Origin: Variovorax davisae
Lineage (GTDB): Bacteria; Pseudomonadota; Gammaproteobacteria; Burkholderiales; Burkholderiaceae_C
Reading direction: 5' to 3'
NCBI RefSeq assembly: GCF_030316845.1
Contig: NZ_JASZYS010000005.1
Coordinates: 372,001 to 436,000 of the forward strand
Length of the DNA stretch: 64,000 nucleotides
Each line of letters opens with the position of its first letter. The first letter of the stretch is position 1. Below are positions 27,807 to 39,100 of this stretch, in pieces. The position numbers and the translations under genes are program-made. The notes under the pieces are model-generated. The model saw only the letters and a list, made by a program, of their open reading frames with translations. It made no database searches and was not told where the DNA came from.

Positions 27807-28835
27807 ATGATCATCGACGTCCACGGTCACTACACGACCGCCCCTGCTGCACTCGGCGCCTGGCGCGACCTGCAGATCGCCGCCCTCAAGGACCCGTCCA
27901 AGGCCCCCAAGGCCGCCGACCTCAAGATCAGCGACGACGACATCCGCGAGACCATCGAGAGCAACCAGCTCAAGCTCATGAAGGAGCGCGGCTCCGACCT
28001 GACCATCTTCAGCCCGCGCGCCAGCTTCATGGCGCACCACATCGGCGACTTCGAGACCTCGTCGACCTGGGCGGCGATCTGCAACGAGCTCTGCTATCGG
28101 GTCAGCCAGCTGTTCCCGGACCACTTCATCCCGGCGGCGATGCTGCCGCAGTCGCCCGGCGTCGACCCCAAGACCTGCATCCCCGAGCTGGAGCGCTGCG
28201 TCAAAGAATACGGCAACGTCGGCATCAACCTGAATCCGGACCCGAGCGGCGGCCACTGGACCAGCCCGCCGCTGAGCGACCGCCAGTGGTATCCGATCTA
28301 CGAGAAGATGGTCGAGTACGACATCCCCGCGATGATCCACGTCAGCACCAGCTGCAACCCGGCCTTCCACACCACCGGCTCGCACTACCTCAACGCCGAC
28401 ACCACGGCCTTCATGCAGTGCCTGACCTCGGACCTGTTCAAGGACTTCCCGACGCTGCGCTTCCTGATCCCGCACGGCGGCGGCGCCGTGCCCTACCACT
28501 GGGGCCGGTTCCGCGGCCTGGCGCAGGAGCTCAAGAAGCCGCTGCTCGACGAGCACCTGCTCAACAACATCTACTTCGACACCTGCGTCTACCACCAGCC
28601 GGGCATCGACCTGCTGAACACGGTGATCCCGGTCAAGAACGTGCTGTTCGCCTCGGAAATGATCGGCGCCGTGCGCGGCATCGACCCGACCACCGGCCAC
28701 TACTACGACGACACCAAGCGCTACATCGAATCGAGCAAGCTCCTGAGCGACGCCGACCGCTTCCAGATCTACGAAGGCAATGCGCGCCGCGTCTTCCCGC
28801 GCCTCGACGCCGCCCTCAAGGCCAAGGGCCTCTGA
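27807..28835 (+). CDS. ligJ: 4-oxalomesaconate hydratase (LigJ)
   Basis: 342 residues of the amidohydrolase superfamily. Metal-site residues known for Sphingobium LigJ are at the same numbers: H6 and H8 (DVHGH), H178 (MIHVS), E284 (ASEMIG), and the catalytic H223 (PHGGG). It adds water to 2-keto-4-carboxy-3-hexenedioate to give 4-carboxy-4-hydroxy-2-oxoadipate in the protocatechuate 4,5-cleavage and gallate routes. It is followed 22 bases later by the aldolase that splits that product. Confidence 0.95.
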   Translation: MIIDVHGHYTTAPAALGAWRDLQIAALKDPSKAPKAADLKISDDDIRETIESNQLKLMKERGSDLTIFSPRASFMAHHIGDFETSSTWAAICNELCYRVSQLFPDHFIPAAMLPQSPGVDPKTCIPELERCVKEYGNVGINLNPDPSGGHWTSPPLSDRQWYPIYEKMVEYDIPAMIHVSTSCNPAFHTTGSHYLNADTTAFMQCLTSDLFKDFPTLRFLIPHGGGAVPYHWGRFRGLAQELKKPLLDEHLLNNIYFDTCVYHQPGIDLLNTVIPVKNVLFASEMIGAVRGIDPTTGHYYDDTKRYIESSKLLSDADRFQIYEGNARRVFPRLDAALKAKGL

Positions 28836-28857
28836 CCCATTTCAAGGAGACAAGACC

Positions 28858-29541
28858 ATGTACGAACTCGGAGTCGTCTATCGCAACATCGAGCGCGCCG
28901 ACCGCGCCACGGCCGACGCGCTGGCCAAGCTCGGCTCGGCCACGGTGCACGAGGCCATGGGCCGCGTGGGCCTGCTCAAGCCCTACATGCGGCCGATCTA
29001 TCCCGGCGTGCAGGTGTCGGGCACGGCGGTCACGGTGCTGCTGCAGCCCGGCGACAACTGGATGATGCACGTGGCGGCGGAGCAGATCCAGCCCGGCGAC
29101 ATCGTGGTGGCGGCGGTCACGGCCGAATGCACCGACGGCTACTTCGGCGACCTGCTGGCGACCAGCTTCCAGGCCCGCGGCGCCCGCGCGCTCGTCATCG
29201 ATGCCGGCGTGCGCGACGTGAAGACGCTGCAGGAGATGAACTTCCCGGTCTGGAGCCGCGCCATCTCGTCCAAGGGCACCATCAAGGCCACGCTGGGCTC
29301 GGTCAACATCCCGGTGGTCTGCGCCGGCATGCTGGTCACGCCGGGCGATGTGATCGTGGCCGACGACGACGGCGTGGTCTGCGTGCCCCGCGCGATGGCC
29401 GCCAAGGCGCTCGAAGCGGCCGTGGCGCGCGAAGCCAACGAGGGCGCCAAGCGCGAGAAGCTGGCCTCCGGCGTGCTCGGCCTCGACATGTACAAGATGC
29501 GCGAGCCGCTCGAGAAGGCCGGCCTGCGCTACATCGACTGA
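28858..29541 (+). CDS. ligK: 4-carboxy-4-hydroxy-2-oxoadipate aldolase (LigK/HMG aldolase)
   Basis: 227 residues of the RraA-like class II pyruvate aldolase family. R119 and D120 in DAGVRDVKT are the conserved metal and substrate residues, and [15 protein letters not shown] is the C-terminal family strand. It cleaves 4-carboxy-4-hydroxy-2-oxoadipate to pyruvate and oxaloacetate, the last step of the pathway. An AAGGAG ribosome site precedes ATG 28858. Confidence 0.95.
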   Translation: MYELGVVYRNIERADRATADALAKLGSATVHEAMGRVGLLKPYMRPIYPGVQVSGTAVTVLLQPGDNWMMHVAAEQIQPGDIVVAAVTAECTDGYFGDLLATSFQARGARALVIDAGVRDVKTLQEMNFPVWSRAISSKGTIKATLGSVNIPVVCAGMLVTPGDVIVADDDGVVCVPRAMAAKALEAAVAREANEGAKREKLASGVLGLDMYKMREPLEKAGLRYID

Positions 29542-29570
29542 TTTCCTTTCATCCTCACCTGAATCCCATC

Positions 29571-30554
29571 ATGCAAGTCACTCGACGTTTCCTCGCTCTC
29601 GCCGCCGGCGCCGCACTGACCGCCGCCCTCCCGCTGGGCGCCTTCGCGCAGCAATTCCCGACCAAGCCGGTGCGCATCATCACGCCGTTCCCGGTCGGCG
29701 GCGGCCCCGATGGCGTCGCCCGCCTGGTGGCCGACAAGCTCTCGCGCGCCTGGGGCCAGCCGGTGGTGGTGGAAAACCGCCCGGGCGGCAACGGCTTCAT
29801 CGCCATCGACGCCTTCAAGCGCGGCGCCAAGGACGGCACCGACATGATCGTGCTCGACAACGTGCACCTGGCGGCCTACCCGGCGCTGTTCAAGAAGCTG
29901 CCCTACGACCCGGTGAAGGACTTCGACACCCTGCTGCCGCTGTTCAAGACCTACTTCTTCTTCACCGTCGCGACCGACAGCAAGTACAAGACCGTCGGCG
30001 ACATCATCGCCGACGCCAAGGCCCATCCGGGCAAGCTCAACTTCGGGTCCTGGTCGATCGGCAACCCGGTGCACCTGGGCTCCGAGATGTTCGCGTCCGC
30101 CACCGGCATCAAGATGGAGCACGTGCTCTACAAGGAAACCACGCAGCTCTACACCTCGGTGTCGACCGGCGAACTGGCCTTCGCGCTCGGCAGCGCCGCC
30201 ACCGCGGGCCCGCTGCAGCGCGCCGGCAAGCTGCGCTTCCTGGCCGTGGCCGCGCCGCAGCGCCTTGCCAGCTTCCCGGACGTGCCGACGGTGGGCGAGT
30301 CGGGCGGCCCGAAGGGCTTCGAAGTCACGGGCTGGAACGCGATCGCCGTGCCGCCGGGCCTGCCCGCGGCCGTCACCGACAAGATCAGGAAGGACGTCGA
30401 GGCCGCGCTGGCCAGCCCCGACGTGCAGGAGAAGTTCAAGAGCTTCGGCTATGAGCCCTTCCCGACGACCCGCGACCAGTTCAACCAGTTCGTCAAGACC
30501 GAGACCCAGCGCTTCGGCGACGTGATCCGCAAGGCCAACATCACCCTGGACTGA
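29571..30554 (+). CDS. Bug/TctC-family periplasmic receptor inside the lig operon
   Basis: 327 residues. Signal peptide RRFLALAAGAALTAALPLGA ends at AFAQQ. RIITPFPVGGGPDGVARLV and NRPGGNGF replace the usual GAGG loop with GGNG. KTYFFFTVATDSKY is an aromatic-rich segment of the first lobe. Placement between ligK and ligI suggests that it binds protocatechuate or a related acid. No TctAB partner is nearby. Confidence 0.9.
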   Translation: MQVTRRFLALAAGAALTAALPLGAFAQQFPTKPVRIITPFPVGGGPDGVARLVADKLSRAWGQPVVVENRPGGNGFIAIDAFKRGAKDGTDMIVLDNVHLAAYPALFKKLPYDPVKDFDTLLPLFKTYFFFTVATDSKYKTVGDIIADAKAHPGKLNFGSWSIGNPVHLGSEMFASATGIKMEHVLYKETTQLYTSVSTGELAFALGSAATAGPLQRAGKLRFLAVAAPQRLASFPDVPTVGESGGPKGFEVTGWNAIAVPPGLPAAVTDKIRKDVEAALASPDVQEKFKSFGYEPFPTTRDQFNQFVKTETQRFGDVIRKANITLD

Positions 30555-30558
30555 GACC

Positions 30559-31475
30559 ATGACCACCTTCACCAAGACCCCCGGCTGGCTCGACTGGTAC
30601 GCAGGCCCGTCGAAGCCTCGCTTCAGGGTGCCGCCCGGCAGCGTCGACGCGCACTGCCACGTGTTCGGCCCGGGCGACGAGTTCCCCTTCGCGCCCGAGC
30701 GCAAGTACACGCCCTGCGACGCCTCCAAGGACCAGCTGTTCGCGCTGCGCGACCACCTCGGCTTCGACAAGAACGTGGTGGTGCAGGCCACCTGCCACGG
30801 CGCCGACAACCGCGCCATGGTCGATGCGCTGAAGGCCTCCAACGGCCGCGCCAAGGGCATCGCCACGGTCAAGCGCAGCATCAGCGATGCCGAACTGAAG
30901 GAACTGCACGACGCCGGCGTGCGCGGCGTGCGCTTCAACTTCGTCAAGCGGCTGGTCGACTTCACGCCCAAGGACGAGCTGCTCGAGATCGCCAACCGCA
31001 TCGCGCCGCTGGGCTGGCATGTGGTGATCTACTTCGAGGCGGTCGACCTGCCCGAGCTGTGGGACTTCTTCACCGCGCTGCCGACCACCGTGGTGGTCGA
31101 CCACATGGGCCGCCCCGACGTGAGCAAGCCCATCGACGGCCCCGAGTTCGAGCTGTTCCTGAAGTTCATGCGCGAGCACACCAATGTCTGGAGCAAGGTC
31201 AGCTGCCCCGAGCGCCTGTCGCTCAGCGGCCCGAAGGCGTTGAACGGCGAGCAGGCGGCCTACCAGGACGTCGTGCCCTTCGCCCGCAAGGTGGTCGAGA
31301 GCTTCCCCGACCGCGTGCTGTGGGGCACCGACTGGCCGCACCCGAACCTCAAGGACCACATGCCCGACGACGGCCTGCTGGTCGATTTCATCCCGCAGAT
31401 CGCGACCACGGCCGAGCTGCAGCGCAAGCTGCTGGTCGACAACCCGACGCGCCTGTACTGGCCGGAGCTGAAGTA

Positions 31476-31476
<1 letters not shown>
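30559..31476 (+). CDS. ligI: 2-pyrone-4,6-dicarboxylate lactonase (LigI)
   Basis: 305 residues, amidohydrolase superfamily. H32 and H34 (DAHCH), H182 (VVDHMG) and D258 (GTDWPHP) match the active site of the known LigI, which is metal-free. It hydrolyses 2-pyrone-4,6-dicarboxylate to 4-oxalomesaconate. It starts four bases after the Bug stop region and its TAA overlaps the ligA ATG by one base. Confidence 0.95.
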
Positions 31477-33725
<2,249 letters not shown>

Positions 33726-33733
33726 AGTGCGTC

Positions 33734-34741
33734 ATGCACAAGCGTCAACTCGGCCCCTTCCCGGTCAGCGCCATCGGCCTGGGCTGCATGAACCTGAGCC
33801 ATGCCTACGGCGTGCCACCGTCGGCGGAGCAGGGCGAGCGCCTGCTGCTGGCGGCGCTGGATGCCGGCGTGACCCTGTTCGACACGGCAGCGCTCTACGG
33901 CTTCGGTGCCAACGAGCAGCTGGTCGGGCGCGTGCTCAAGCCGCACCGCAGCGCCTTCACGCTGGCCAGCAAGGGCGGCATGGCGGGTGTGCGCGGCGAC
34001 GACGGCACCGTGCGCCGCGTGATCGACGGCCGCCCAGCCACCTTGCGCCGCAACTGCGAAGACAGCCTGCGCAACCTGCAGACCGAGGTCATCGATCTCT
34101 ACTATCTGCATCGCTGGGACAAGTCGGTGCCGATCGAGGAGTCGGTGGGCGAGATGTCGCGCCTGGTCGAAGCGGGCAAGGTGCGCGCGTTGGGCCTGTC
34201 GGAGGTCTCGGCCGCCACCCTGCGGCGCGCGCATGCGGTGCATCCGATCGCCGCCGTGCAGAACGAATATTCGCTCTGGAGTCGCAACACGGAGATCGGC
34301 GTGCTGCAAGCCTGCCGCGAACTGGGCGCGGCGCTGGTGGCCTTCAGCCCGCTGGCGCGCGGCTTCCTGTGCGACGCGCTGCACGACGTGGCGACGCTCG
34401 ACGCCAAGGACATCCGGCGCGCGATGCCGCGCTTCTCGGCCGAGAACTACCCGCGCAACCTGGCGCTGCTGCCGGCCTACACCGCGCTCGCGAAAGAGGC
34501 CGGCTGCACGCCAGCGCAACTGGCGCTGGCCTGGCTGCTGGCGCGCGGCGAGCACGTCATCCCGATCCCCGGCACGACCAGCCTCGACCACCTGCGCGAA
34601 GACCTGCAGGCCGAGCAGGTCCGGCTGTCGCCCGAACTCGTGGCGCGGGTCGATGCGGTGATCAACCAACGCACCGTGAGCGGGCCGCGCTATGGTGCGC
34701 AGGGCAGCACCGAGGTGGATACCGAGGTGTTCGAGGACTGA
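33734..34741 (+). CDS. Aldo/keto reductase at the end of the lig operon
   Basis: 335 residues, (beta/alpha)8 AKR with IGLGCMNLSHAYG, the catalytic D50/Y55-type segment LFDTAALYGFGANE, K84 in LASKGG, and the NADPH-binding IPIPGTTSLDHLRED. It belongs to the AKR11-13 type group of general reductases. Eight bases separate it from ligC. It could reduce aromatic aldehydes that feed protocatechuate, but no specific substrate can be read. Confidence 0.85.
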   Translation: MHKRQLGPFPVSAIGLGCMNLSHAYGVPPSAEQGERLLLAALDAGVTLFDTAALYGFGANEQLVGRVLKPHRSAFTLASKGGMAGVRGDDGTVRRVIDGRPATLRRNCEDSLRNLQTEVIDLYYLHRWDKSVPIEESVGEMSRLVEAGKVRALGLSEVSAATLRRAHAVHPIAAVQNEYSLWSRNTEIGVLQACRELGAALVAFSPLARGFLCDALHDVATLDAKDIRRAMPRFSAENYPRNLALLPAYTALAKEAGCTPAQLALAWLLARGEHVIPIPGTTSLDHLREDLQAEQVRLSPELVARVDAVINQRTVSGPRYGAQGSTEVDTEVFED

Positions 34742-34753
34742 GGGTCAGGGTGG

Positions 34754-34862
34754 AACCGGAATTGAAACCGGAAACAACAGTGCCCTCATTTTGCTTGGAA
34801 TTCCAGTAAGTAGTTGATTTCAATGGTATTTTTGGCGTATAAGACTGGAAATCCAACCGGAA
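34754..34862. promoter_or_regulatory. Fic promoter region with three AACCGGAA copies, a TGGAATTCCA palindrome and a sigma-70-like promoter
   Basis: AACCGGAA occurs at 34754-34761, 34766-34773 (12 bases apart, about one helical turn) and 34855-34862, the last ending just before the Fic ATG at 34866. TGGAATTCCA lies at 34796-34805. TTGATT (34814-34819) and TATAAG (34838-34843), 18 bases apart, make a reasonable promoter. The stretch is visibly AT-richer than its surroundings. The regulator is unknown. Confidence 0.5.
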
Positions 34863-34865
34863 TCC

Positions 34866-36074
34866 ATGTCCCAGAAGCCAGTAGCCCTCTCGGTCTATGA
34901 CCAACCCCATCGGTTCGAGCCGCTGCTGCCCGCGCTACAGCTGGACGAACTGCGAGAAGCCACGCGCCGAGTCTTCGAGAAGTCGTCCGAGCTGAGGGCT
35001 GCCTCCAGTCCGGAGGCACGTGACGCGCTGCGCGAGATCGTCCGCTCGATGAACTCCTACTACTCGAACCGCATCGAAGGGCAGGGTACGCATCCCGCCA
35101 ATATCGAACGCGCGCTTCGGCATGATTTCTCCAACCGACCGGACGTGGCCAGGGGCCAACGCGTGGCGCTGGCGTACATCGAGGCCGAGCAGGATCTGGA
35201 GCAGCGGGTCAGCACCGAGGCCCAAGCGCTCGACAGCCGCTTTCTTCGCCAGGCGCATGCAAGCCTGTACAGCCGTCTGTCGCCTGAAGATCGACGCACC
35301 GATGATGGCCGGGTGATAGTCCCGGGGGAACTGCGCCAGCATGACGTGACAGTCGGCAGGCATCGACCTCCTGCCTGGCAGTCGATCCCGCTGTTCCTGC
35401 AGCGCATGGATGCGGTCTATGGCCGGCTCACCGGCGTCGACGCCGCGATCTACACCATCGCCGCCGCCCATCACCGCATGGCCTGGACCCATCCCTTCGA
35501 GGACGGCAATGGACGCGCGGTCCGATTGCAGACCCACTGCGCATTGTTTCCGCTGAGCGCCGGCCTCTGGTCGGTCGACCGAGGCCTGGCGCGGCAGCGC
35601 GAGCGCTACTACGAGCTGCTCGACGGTGCCGACGGTGCACGGCAGGGCGACCTCGATGGCCGCGGCAACCTCAGCCAGAAGATGTTGTGGGAATGGTGCC
35701 GCTACTTCGTCGAGCTTTGCGAGGACCAGGTGGCCTTCATGGCGACGATGCTCGATTTGCCGAAGCTCAGAGACCGCCTTCGAGCCTTCGTGCTCGTCCA
35801 GCGTGCCACCACCGGGCTTGCCGAGTATCGCGAAGAAGCCATTCTTCCATTGCAGACGGTCGCCGCGGTGGGCTCGGTGTCGCGTGGCGACTTCATCCGG
35901 ATGACCGGGCTCGAGGAGCGCACGGCCCGCAAAGTCATCTCCCGATTGCTGGTCGACGGCCTGCTGGCCAGCGACGGGCATCGTGCGGAATTGCGCATCG
36001 CCTTTCCGCTGGCTTCGCTGGGCATCCTGTTGCCCAATCTCTACCCCGAAGCCTCGACCGCGCCGACGGACTGA
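34866..36074 (+). CDS. Fic-domain protein (AMP-transferase type) with N-terminal inhibitory helix and C-terminal winged-helix-like region
   Basis: 402 residues. The Fic motif HPFEDGNGR occupies 209-217, with all catalytic residues present. An S-x3-E-G inhibitory motif at S67-G72 (SNRIEG) marks the class with an autoinhibitory N-terminal helix. Residues ~330-390 (FIRMTGLEERTARKVISRLL) read as a winged-helix DNA-binding-like segment. Such chromosomal Fic proteins usually adenylylate a target protein and may autoregulate. No antitoxin gene is adjacent; the inhibitory helix is built in. Target unknown. Confidence 0.88.
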   Translation: MSQKPVALSVYDQPHRFEPLLPALQLDELREATRRVFEKSSELRAASSPEARDALREIVRSMNSYYSNRIEGQGTHPANIERALRHDFSNRPDVARGQRVALAYIEAEQDLEQRVSTEAQALDSRFLRQAHASLYSRLSPEDRRTDDGRVIVPGELRQHDVTVGRHRPPAWQSIPLFLQRMDAVYGRLTGVDAAIYTIAAAHHRMAWTHPFEDGNGRAVRLQTHCALFPLSAGLWSVDRGLARQRERYYELLDGADGARQGDLDGRGNLSQKMLWEWCRYFVELCEDQVAFMATMLDLPKLRDRLRAFVLVQRATTGLAEYREEAILPLQTVAAVGSVSRGDFIRMTGLEERTARKVISRLLVDGLLASDGHRAELRIAFPLASLGILLPNLYPEASTAPTD

Positions 36075-36130
36075 GGCCCTTACCGATTCCCGAGGCCTCG
36101 TCGGCCCCGTCACATCCAGGAGGACGCCGA

Positions 36131-36913
36131 ATGCCGAATTCATTCATCCGGACCGAGGTCGACGGTCCGCTGTGCACGATCATCCTGGACCGTCCGTCGG
36201 TTCGCAATGCGGTCGACGGACCGATGGCGGCTGCGCTGCGCGCCGCCTTCGAAGCCTTCGAGGCCGATGCCGCCCTGAAGGTGGCGGTTTTGTGGGGCGC
36301 CGGCGGCCACTTCTGCGCCGGCGCCGATCTCACCGCCGTCGGCGACCCGGCGCGCCGCCACGAACTCGACCCGCAGGGCGGTGGCAGCGGGCCCATGGGG
36401 CCGACGCGCATGGCACTGTCCAAGCCGCTGATCGCCGCCGTCAGCGGATATGCCGTGGCCGGCGGACTCGAACTCGCGCTGCTGGCCGACCTGCGCGTGA
36501 TGGAGCGCGATGCCGTCTTCGGCGTCTTCTGCCGCCGCTGGGGCGTGCCGCTGATCGACGGCGGCACCGTGCGGCTGCCGCGCACCGTCGGCATGGGGCG
36601 GGCGCTCGACATGATCCTCACCGGCCGTCCGGTCGGAGCCGAAGAGGCGCTGTCCATGGGCCTGGCCAACCGCGTGGTCGAGCCCGGCACGGCCCGCGCG
36701 GCGGCCGAGGCGCTGGCGCGCGAGATCGCAGCCTTCCCGCAGGGCTGCATGCGGGCCGATCGAGCCTCGGCCTATGGCCAATGGGACCTGCCGCTGGACC
36801 AGGCCCTGCGCGCCGAGGGCACGCAAGGGGTGCCTGTGGTGTTCGCCGAAGCCGTGGCCGGCGCCGCCCGTTTCGTCGAGGGCGCGGGCCGCCATGGCCG
36901 CTTCGACACCTAG
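36131..36913 (+). CDS. Enoyl-CoA hydratase/isomerase-family protein, atypical active site
   Basis: 260 residues. The oxyanion-hole segments HFCAGADLTAV and SGYAVAGGLEL are intact. Against rat crotonase, the first catalytic glutamate (E144 in GGCE) is kept as E114, but the second (E164) is replaced by C134 in FGVFCRRWG. A classic hydratase needs both, so another crotonase reaction is likely. AGGAGG lies 11 bases upstream of ATG 36131. It stands alone between Fic and a convergent gene, so context gives no substrate. Confidence 0.8.
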   Translation: MPNSFIRTEVDGPLCTIILDRPSVRNAVDGPMAAALRAAFEAFEADAALKVAVLWGAGGHFCAGADLTAVGDPARRHELDPQGGGSGPMGPTRMALSKPLIAAVSGYAVAGGLELALLADLRVMERDAVFGVFCRRWGVPLIDGGTVRLPRTVGMGRALDMILTGRPVGAEEALSMGLANRVVEPGTARAAAEALAREIAAFPQGCMRADRASAYGQWDLPLDQALRAEGTQGVPVVFAEAVAGAARFVEGAGRHGRFDT

Positions 36914-36991
36914 GGATATCCGCATGGCCTCCACCACCCCGTACCTGATCCGCGCGGCGCCGAGCCGACGCGCGACGCCGTGCGAGCGCCG

Positions 36992-37891
36992 TCAGCGGGC
37001 GGCGCCTCGCGTCGAGTAGTCGAACTGCGGCCCCGGCCCGGCCGCAATCGGCGGACCCAGGTCATTGCCGATCGCGCTGGAAGGCGCCCGCACCGCCGGG
37101 CGCGTGAAGTTGTACAGCGGTCCAGGGCCCGGCACGACGGGGGGACCGGTGTCCGCGAACCGTTGCGACGGCACCGCCGCACGGTCGTACAGCGGCCCGG
37201 GTCCGGCCGCAATCGGCGGGCCGGGGTCCGGGTCGACGCGCACGGGGGCGCGCTCGGCGGCGCTGGGTGGCAGCGTCTCGACCGCGCTGCGGCGCGACGA
37301 AGCGACGGCCGTCCTGGGCTGGGTCGCCGGCCGAGGTGTCATGGCCGGCGGCGGATCGGGGCGAGACTGTTGGGGCACGGCGGCCTGGGCCGGCCTCGCG
37401 GCGGGATCGGCGGCGGGAGCGACGGGAGCGACGGGAGCGACGCGAGCAATACCCAGTGCGTCCAACCGAGCATCCTGCGTGACGGGGGTCGGCGCGCTCG
37501 GAGCCGGCGGTACCGTGGCGGCCGGGAGCGCCCTGGGTGTGGGCGACTCCGCCATCACGAGCGCCAGGAGCTGTTCCTGCAGCGGCGGGGCGCCGGGCTT
37601 GCGCGTGACATGGAAGCACCAGGCCGCGAAGCCCACCCCCATGGCCAGACCGACGCAGCCGGCCTTCAGCCAGAAGGCGGCGGTGTCCGCCGGAAGCACG
37701 GGAACAGCGGCGCCGTGGCGGCCGCCTTCAGCATCGTGCGGCGCCGCGTCGGCGGCCGGACGGATCGCCATCACGGCATCGAGCGCGGCGGGTCCCGTGG
37801 GGGTGAATCCGGGCAGCGGATGCGCGCAGCCCACGCAGTACTTCGCCTTGGCGCGATTGGCGTTTCCGCAGACGTTGCATACGACCGACAT
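36992..37891 (-). CDS. Zinc-ribbon, single-pass membrane protein with Pro/Ala-rich tail and GPGP repeats
   Basis: 299 residues; no named family recognised for the whole. A zinc ribbon (C5, C8, C19, C22 in MSVVCNVCG...YCVGC) opens the protein. One transmembrane helix follows at about 76-98 (LKAGCVGLAMGVGFAAW). The remaining ~200 residues are Pro/Ala-rich and presumably periplasmic. Three repeats of the form D-x-GPPxxxGPGPxxD/N begin at D222, D247 and D277. The ribbon would be cytosolic. Divergent from the alpha-CTD-like gene. Function unknown. Confidence 0.65.
   Translation of the reverse strand: MSVVCNVCGNANRAKAKYCVGCAHPLPGFTPTGPAALDAVMAIRPAADAAPHDAEGGRHGAAVPVLPADTAAFWLKAGCVGLAMGVGFAAWCFHVTRKPGAPPLQEQLLALVMAESPTPRALPAATVPPAPSAPTPVTQDARLDALGIARVAPVAPVAPAADPAARPAQAAVPQQSRPDPPPAMTPRPATQPRTAVASSRRSAVETLPPSAAERAPVRVDPDPGPPIAAGPGPLYDRAAVPSQRFADTGPPVVPGPGPLYNFTRPAVRAPSSAIGNDLGPPIAAGPGPQFDYSTRGAAR
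37415..37441. repeat. Three perfect tandem copies of GGGAGCGAC
   Basis: A 9-base unit is repeated three times in frame within the zinc-ribbon gene and encodes a Val-Ala-Pro triplet on the minus strand. Likely a slippage-prone low-complexity linker. Confidence 0.8.
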
Positions 37892-38107
37892 GGCCACTGG
37901 CTCCCCTTGACGACAGACATGAGGGTCTACTCTGCACGGCTGTGCGCCGCTGTATGTAGGTCGATGCCTACGCGACTTGTCCACGCCAGCAGGAAGCCAA
38001 CCAGCCATCAAGCCGCAATCCGCTCCCAACCGACACTAGGGAAAATCCGCGCCGCGTTCCTTTCGGCCGAACGTTGGTCATGGACTACCGTTGCAGGCAA
38101 AAAAAAC

Positions 38108-38113
38108 AGGAGG
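38108..38113 (+). promoter_or_regulatory. AGGAGG ribosome-binding site fixing the start of the alpha-CTD-like gene
   Basis: A consensus AGGAGG sits eight bases before GTG 38122. It selects this GTG over the upstream in-frame TTG (38074) and ATG (38080), which have no ribosome site. Confidence 0.75.
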
Positions 38114-38121
38114 AGCCCAAC

Positions 38122-38547
38122 GTGTCGCGTCGGATCGAGTCGGTTCAAGACCTTGCGCAACTGCCCCCGGAAGAACTGCTGCCCTGCCTCAGGGCCCTGC
38201 GGGATGCCATCGGCGAGGCCAGGCGAAAACGCGCGGAGGATCGGCGCGAGGGGCGGGTGGCCGCCGATGCGCCCTTCAGTTTCCCTGCTTTCGACTGGTA
38301 TCCCCGCGGCAGCCGTGGGGGAGAGCTGCCCGCCCGGGTCGATCCGTCGACCCCGATCGAAGAGATCCCCATGCGGACCGGGGCCAGGGCCGCGCTCAAC
38401 AGCCTCGGCATCTTCTATCTGGAAGATCTCTCCGCCATCACCGAGAGGGAACTGATGGTGAAGGAGTCGATCGGGCGCCACACCGCGGAACGCCTGAGGG
38501 AGGTGCTGCTGCGCGTGGGGCTGGACTTCCTGCCGAATCGGAGCTGA
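38122..38547 (+). CDS. Stand-alone RNA polymerase alpha C-terminal-domain-like protein
   Basis: 141 residues. Residues ~77-137 align by eye with the RpoA C-terminal domain: PIEEIPMRTGARAALNSLGI corresponds to the first helix, and ERELMVKESIGRHTAERLREVL to the helix-hairpin-helix. R85 matches the UP-element contact R265 of E. coli alpha and G118 matches G296; N268, K298 and S299 appear as Ala, His and Thr. Residues 1-45 form a charged helical segment (PEELLPCLRALRDAIGEARR) unlike the alpha N-terminal domain. It might bind DNA or RNA polymerase partners. Function unknown. Divergent from the zinc-ribbon gene. Confidence 0.7.
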   Translation: MSRRIESVQDLAQLPPEELLPCLRALRDAIGEARRKRAEDRREGRVAADAPFSFPAFDWYPRGSRGGELPARVDPSTPIEEIPMRTGARAALNSLGIFYLEDLSAITERELMVKESIGRHTAERLREVLLRVGLDFLPNRS

Positions 38548-38653
38548 GTGCCGGCCGGCGCCGGCCTGGCGCCACGCTGCCTTTTCAGATTCCTCTGATG
38601 GGTGGTGTGGAGAAGGCCGAAAACAATACCGCTACTTCGCCCCGCCGCGTCCG

Positions 38654-39082
38654 TTGCGCGCCACAGCGCGCCCACCGGATCGCGGGGCGCCGGTGGCCGG
38701 CGCGAACTGCAAGCTCGAGAACGACAAGGGCACCTGGTTCGTCACCACCCCAGGTTCCACCACGGTGCACCGTGCCTATGGCGACCTGAAGGTGAACTGC
38801 GACAAGGATGGCCATGCGCCGGGCGAAGCGTCCGCCAAGTCGGAAACGAAGGCCCTCGCGTTCGGGAACATCGTGTTCGGCGGCGTGATCGGCGTTGGCG
38901 TGGACGCGGCGACCGGCGCCGCCTACGACTATCCGGAACTGATCACGGTCGATCTCGCACCGGTGGCGATTCCCAAGGCGGAACCCACGCCGTCCATCGT
39001 CGTGCGGCCGGTGGCTGAACGGACGAACGCGGCCGCCTCGATGGCGCCGTCCGCGAGCGCTGCCCTCCCCAAGGCAGAGTAA
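38654..39082 (+). pseudogene. 5'-truncated remnant of a small lipoprotein-family gene
   Basis: The readable core APVAGANCKLENDKGTWFV to FGNIVFGGVIGVGVDAATG (residues ~12-88 of this frame) matches a common proteobacterial lipoprotein type that normally begins with a signal peptide and lipobox. Here the preceding ~60 codons in frame carry no hydrophobic signal, and neither other forward frame supplies one. The only early start is a TTG. The C-terminal Ala/Pro tail ends at 39082. Most likely an inactive fragment, though a leaderless cytosolic product cannot be excluded. Confidence 0.55.
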
Positions 39083-39100
39083 GGCAAGGCCGCACACGCC

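Noticed and set aside
37415..37441. CRISPR or satellite-like array
   Set aside because: Only three 9-base units with no spacers, in frame inside a coding region; it encodes a Val-Ala-Pro linker. No CRISPR array was seen anywhere.
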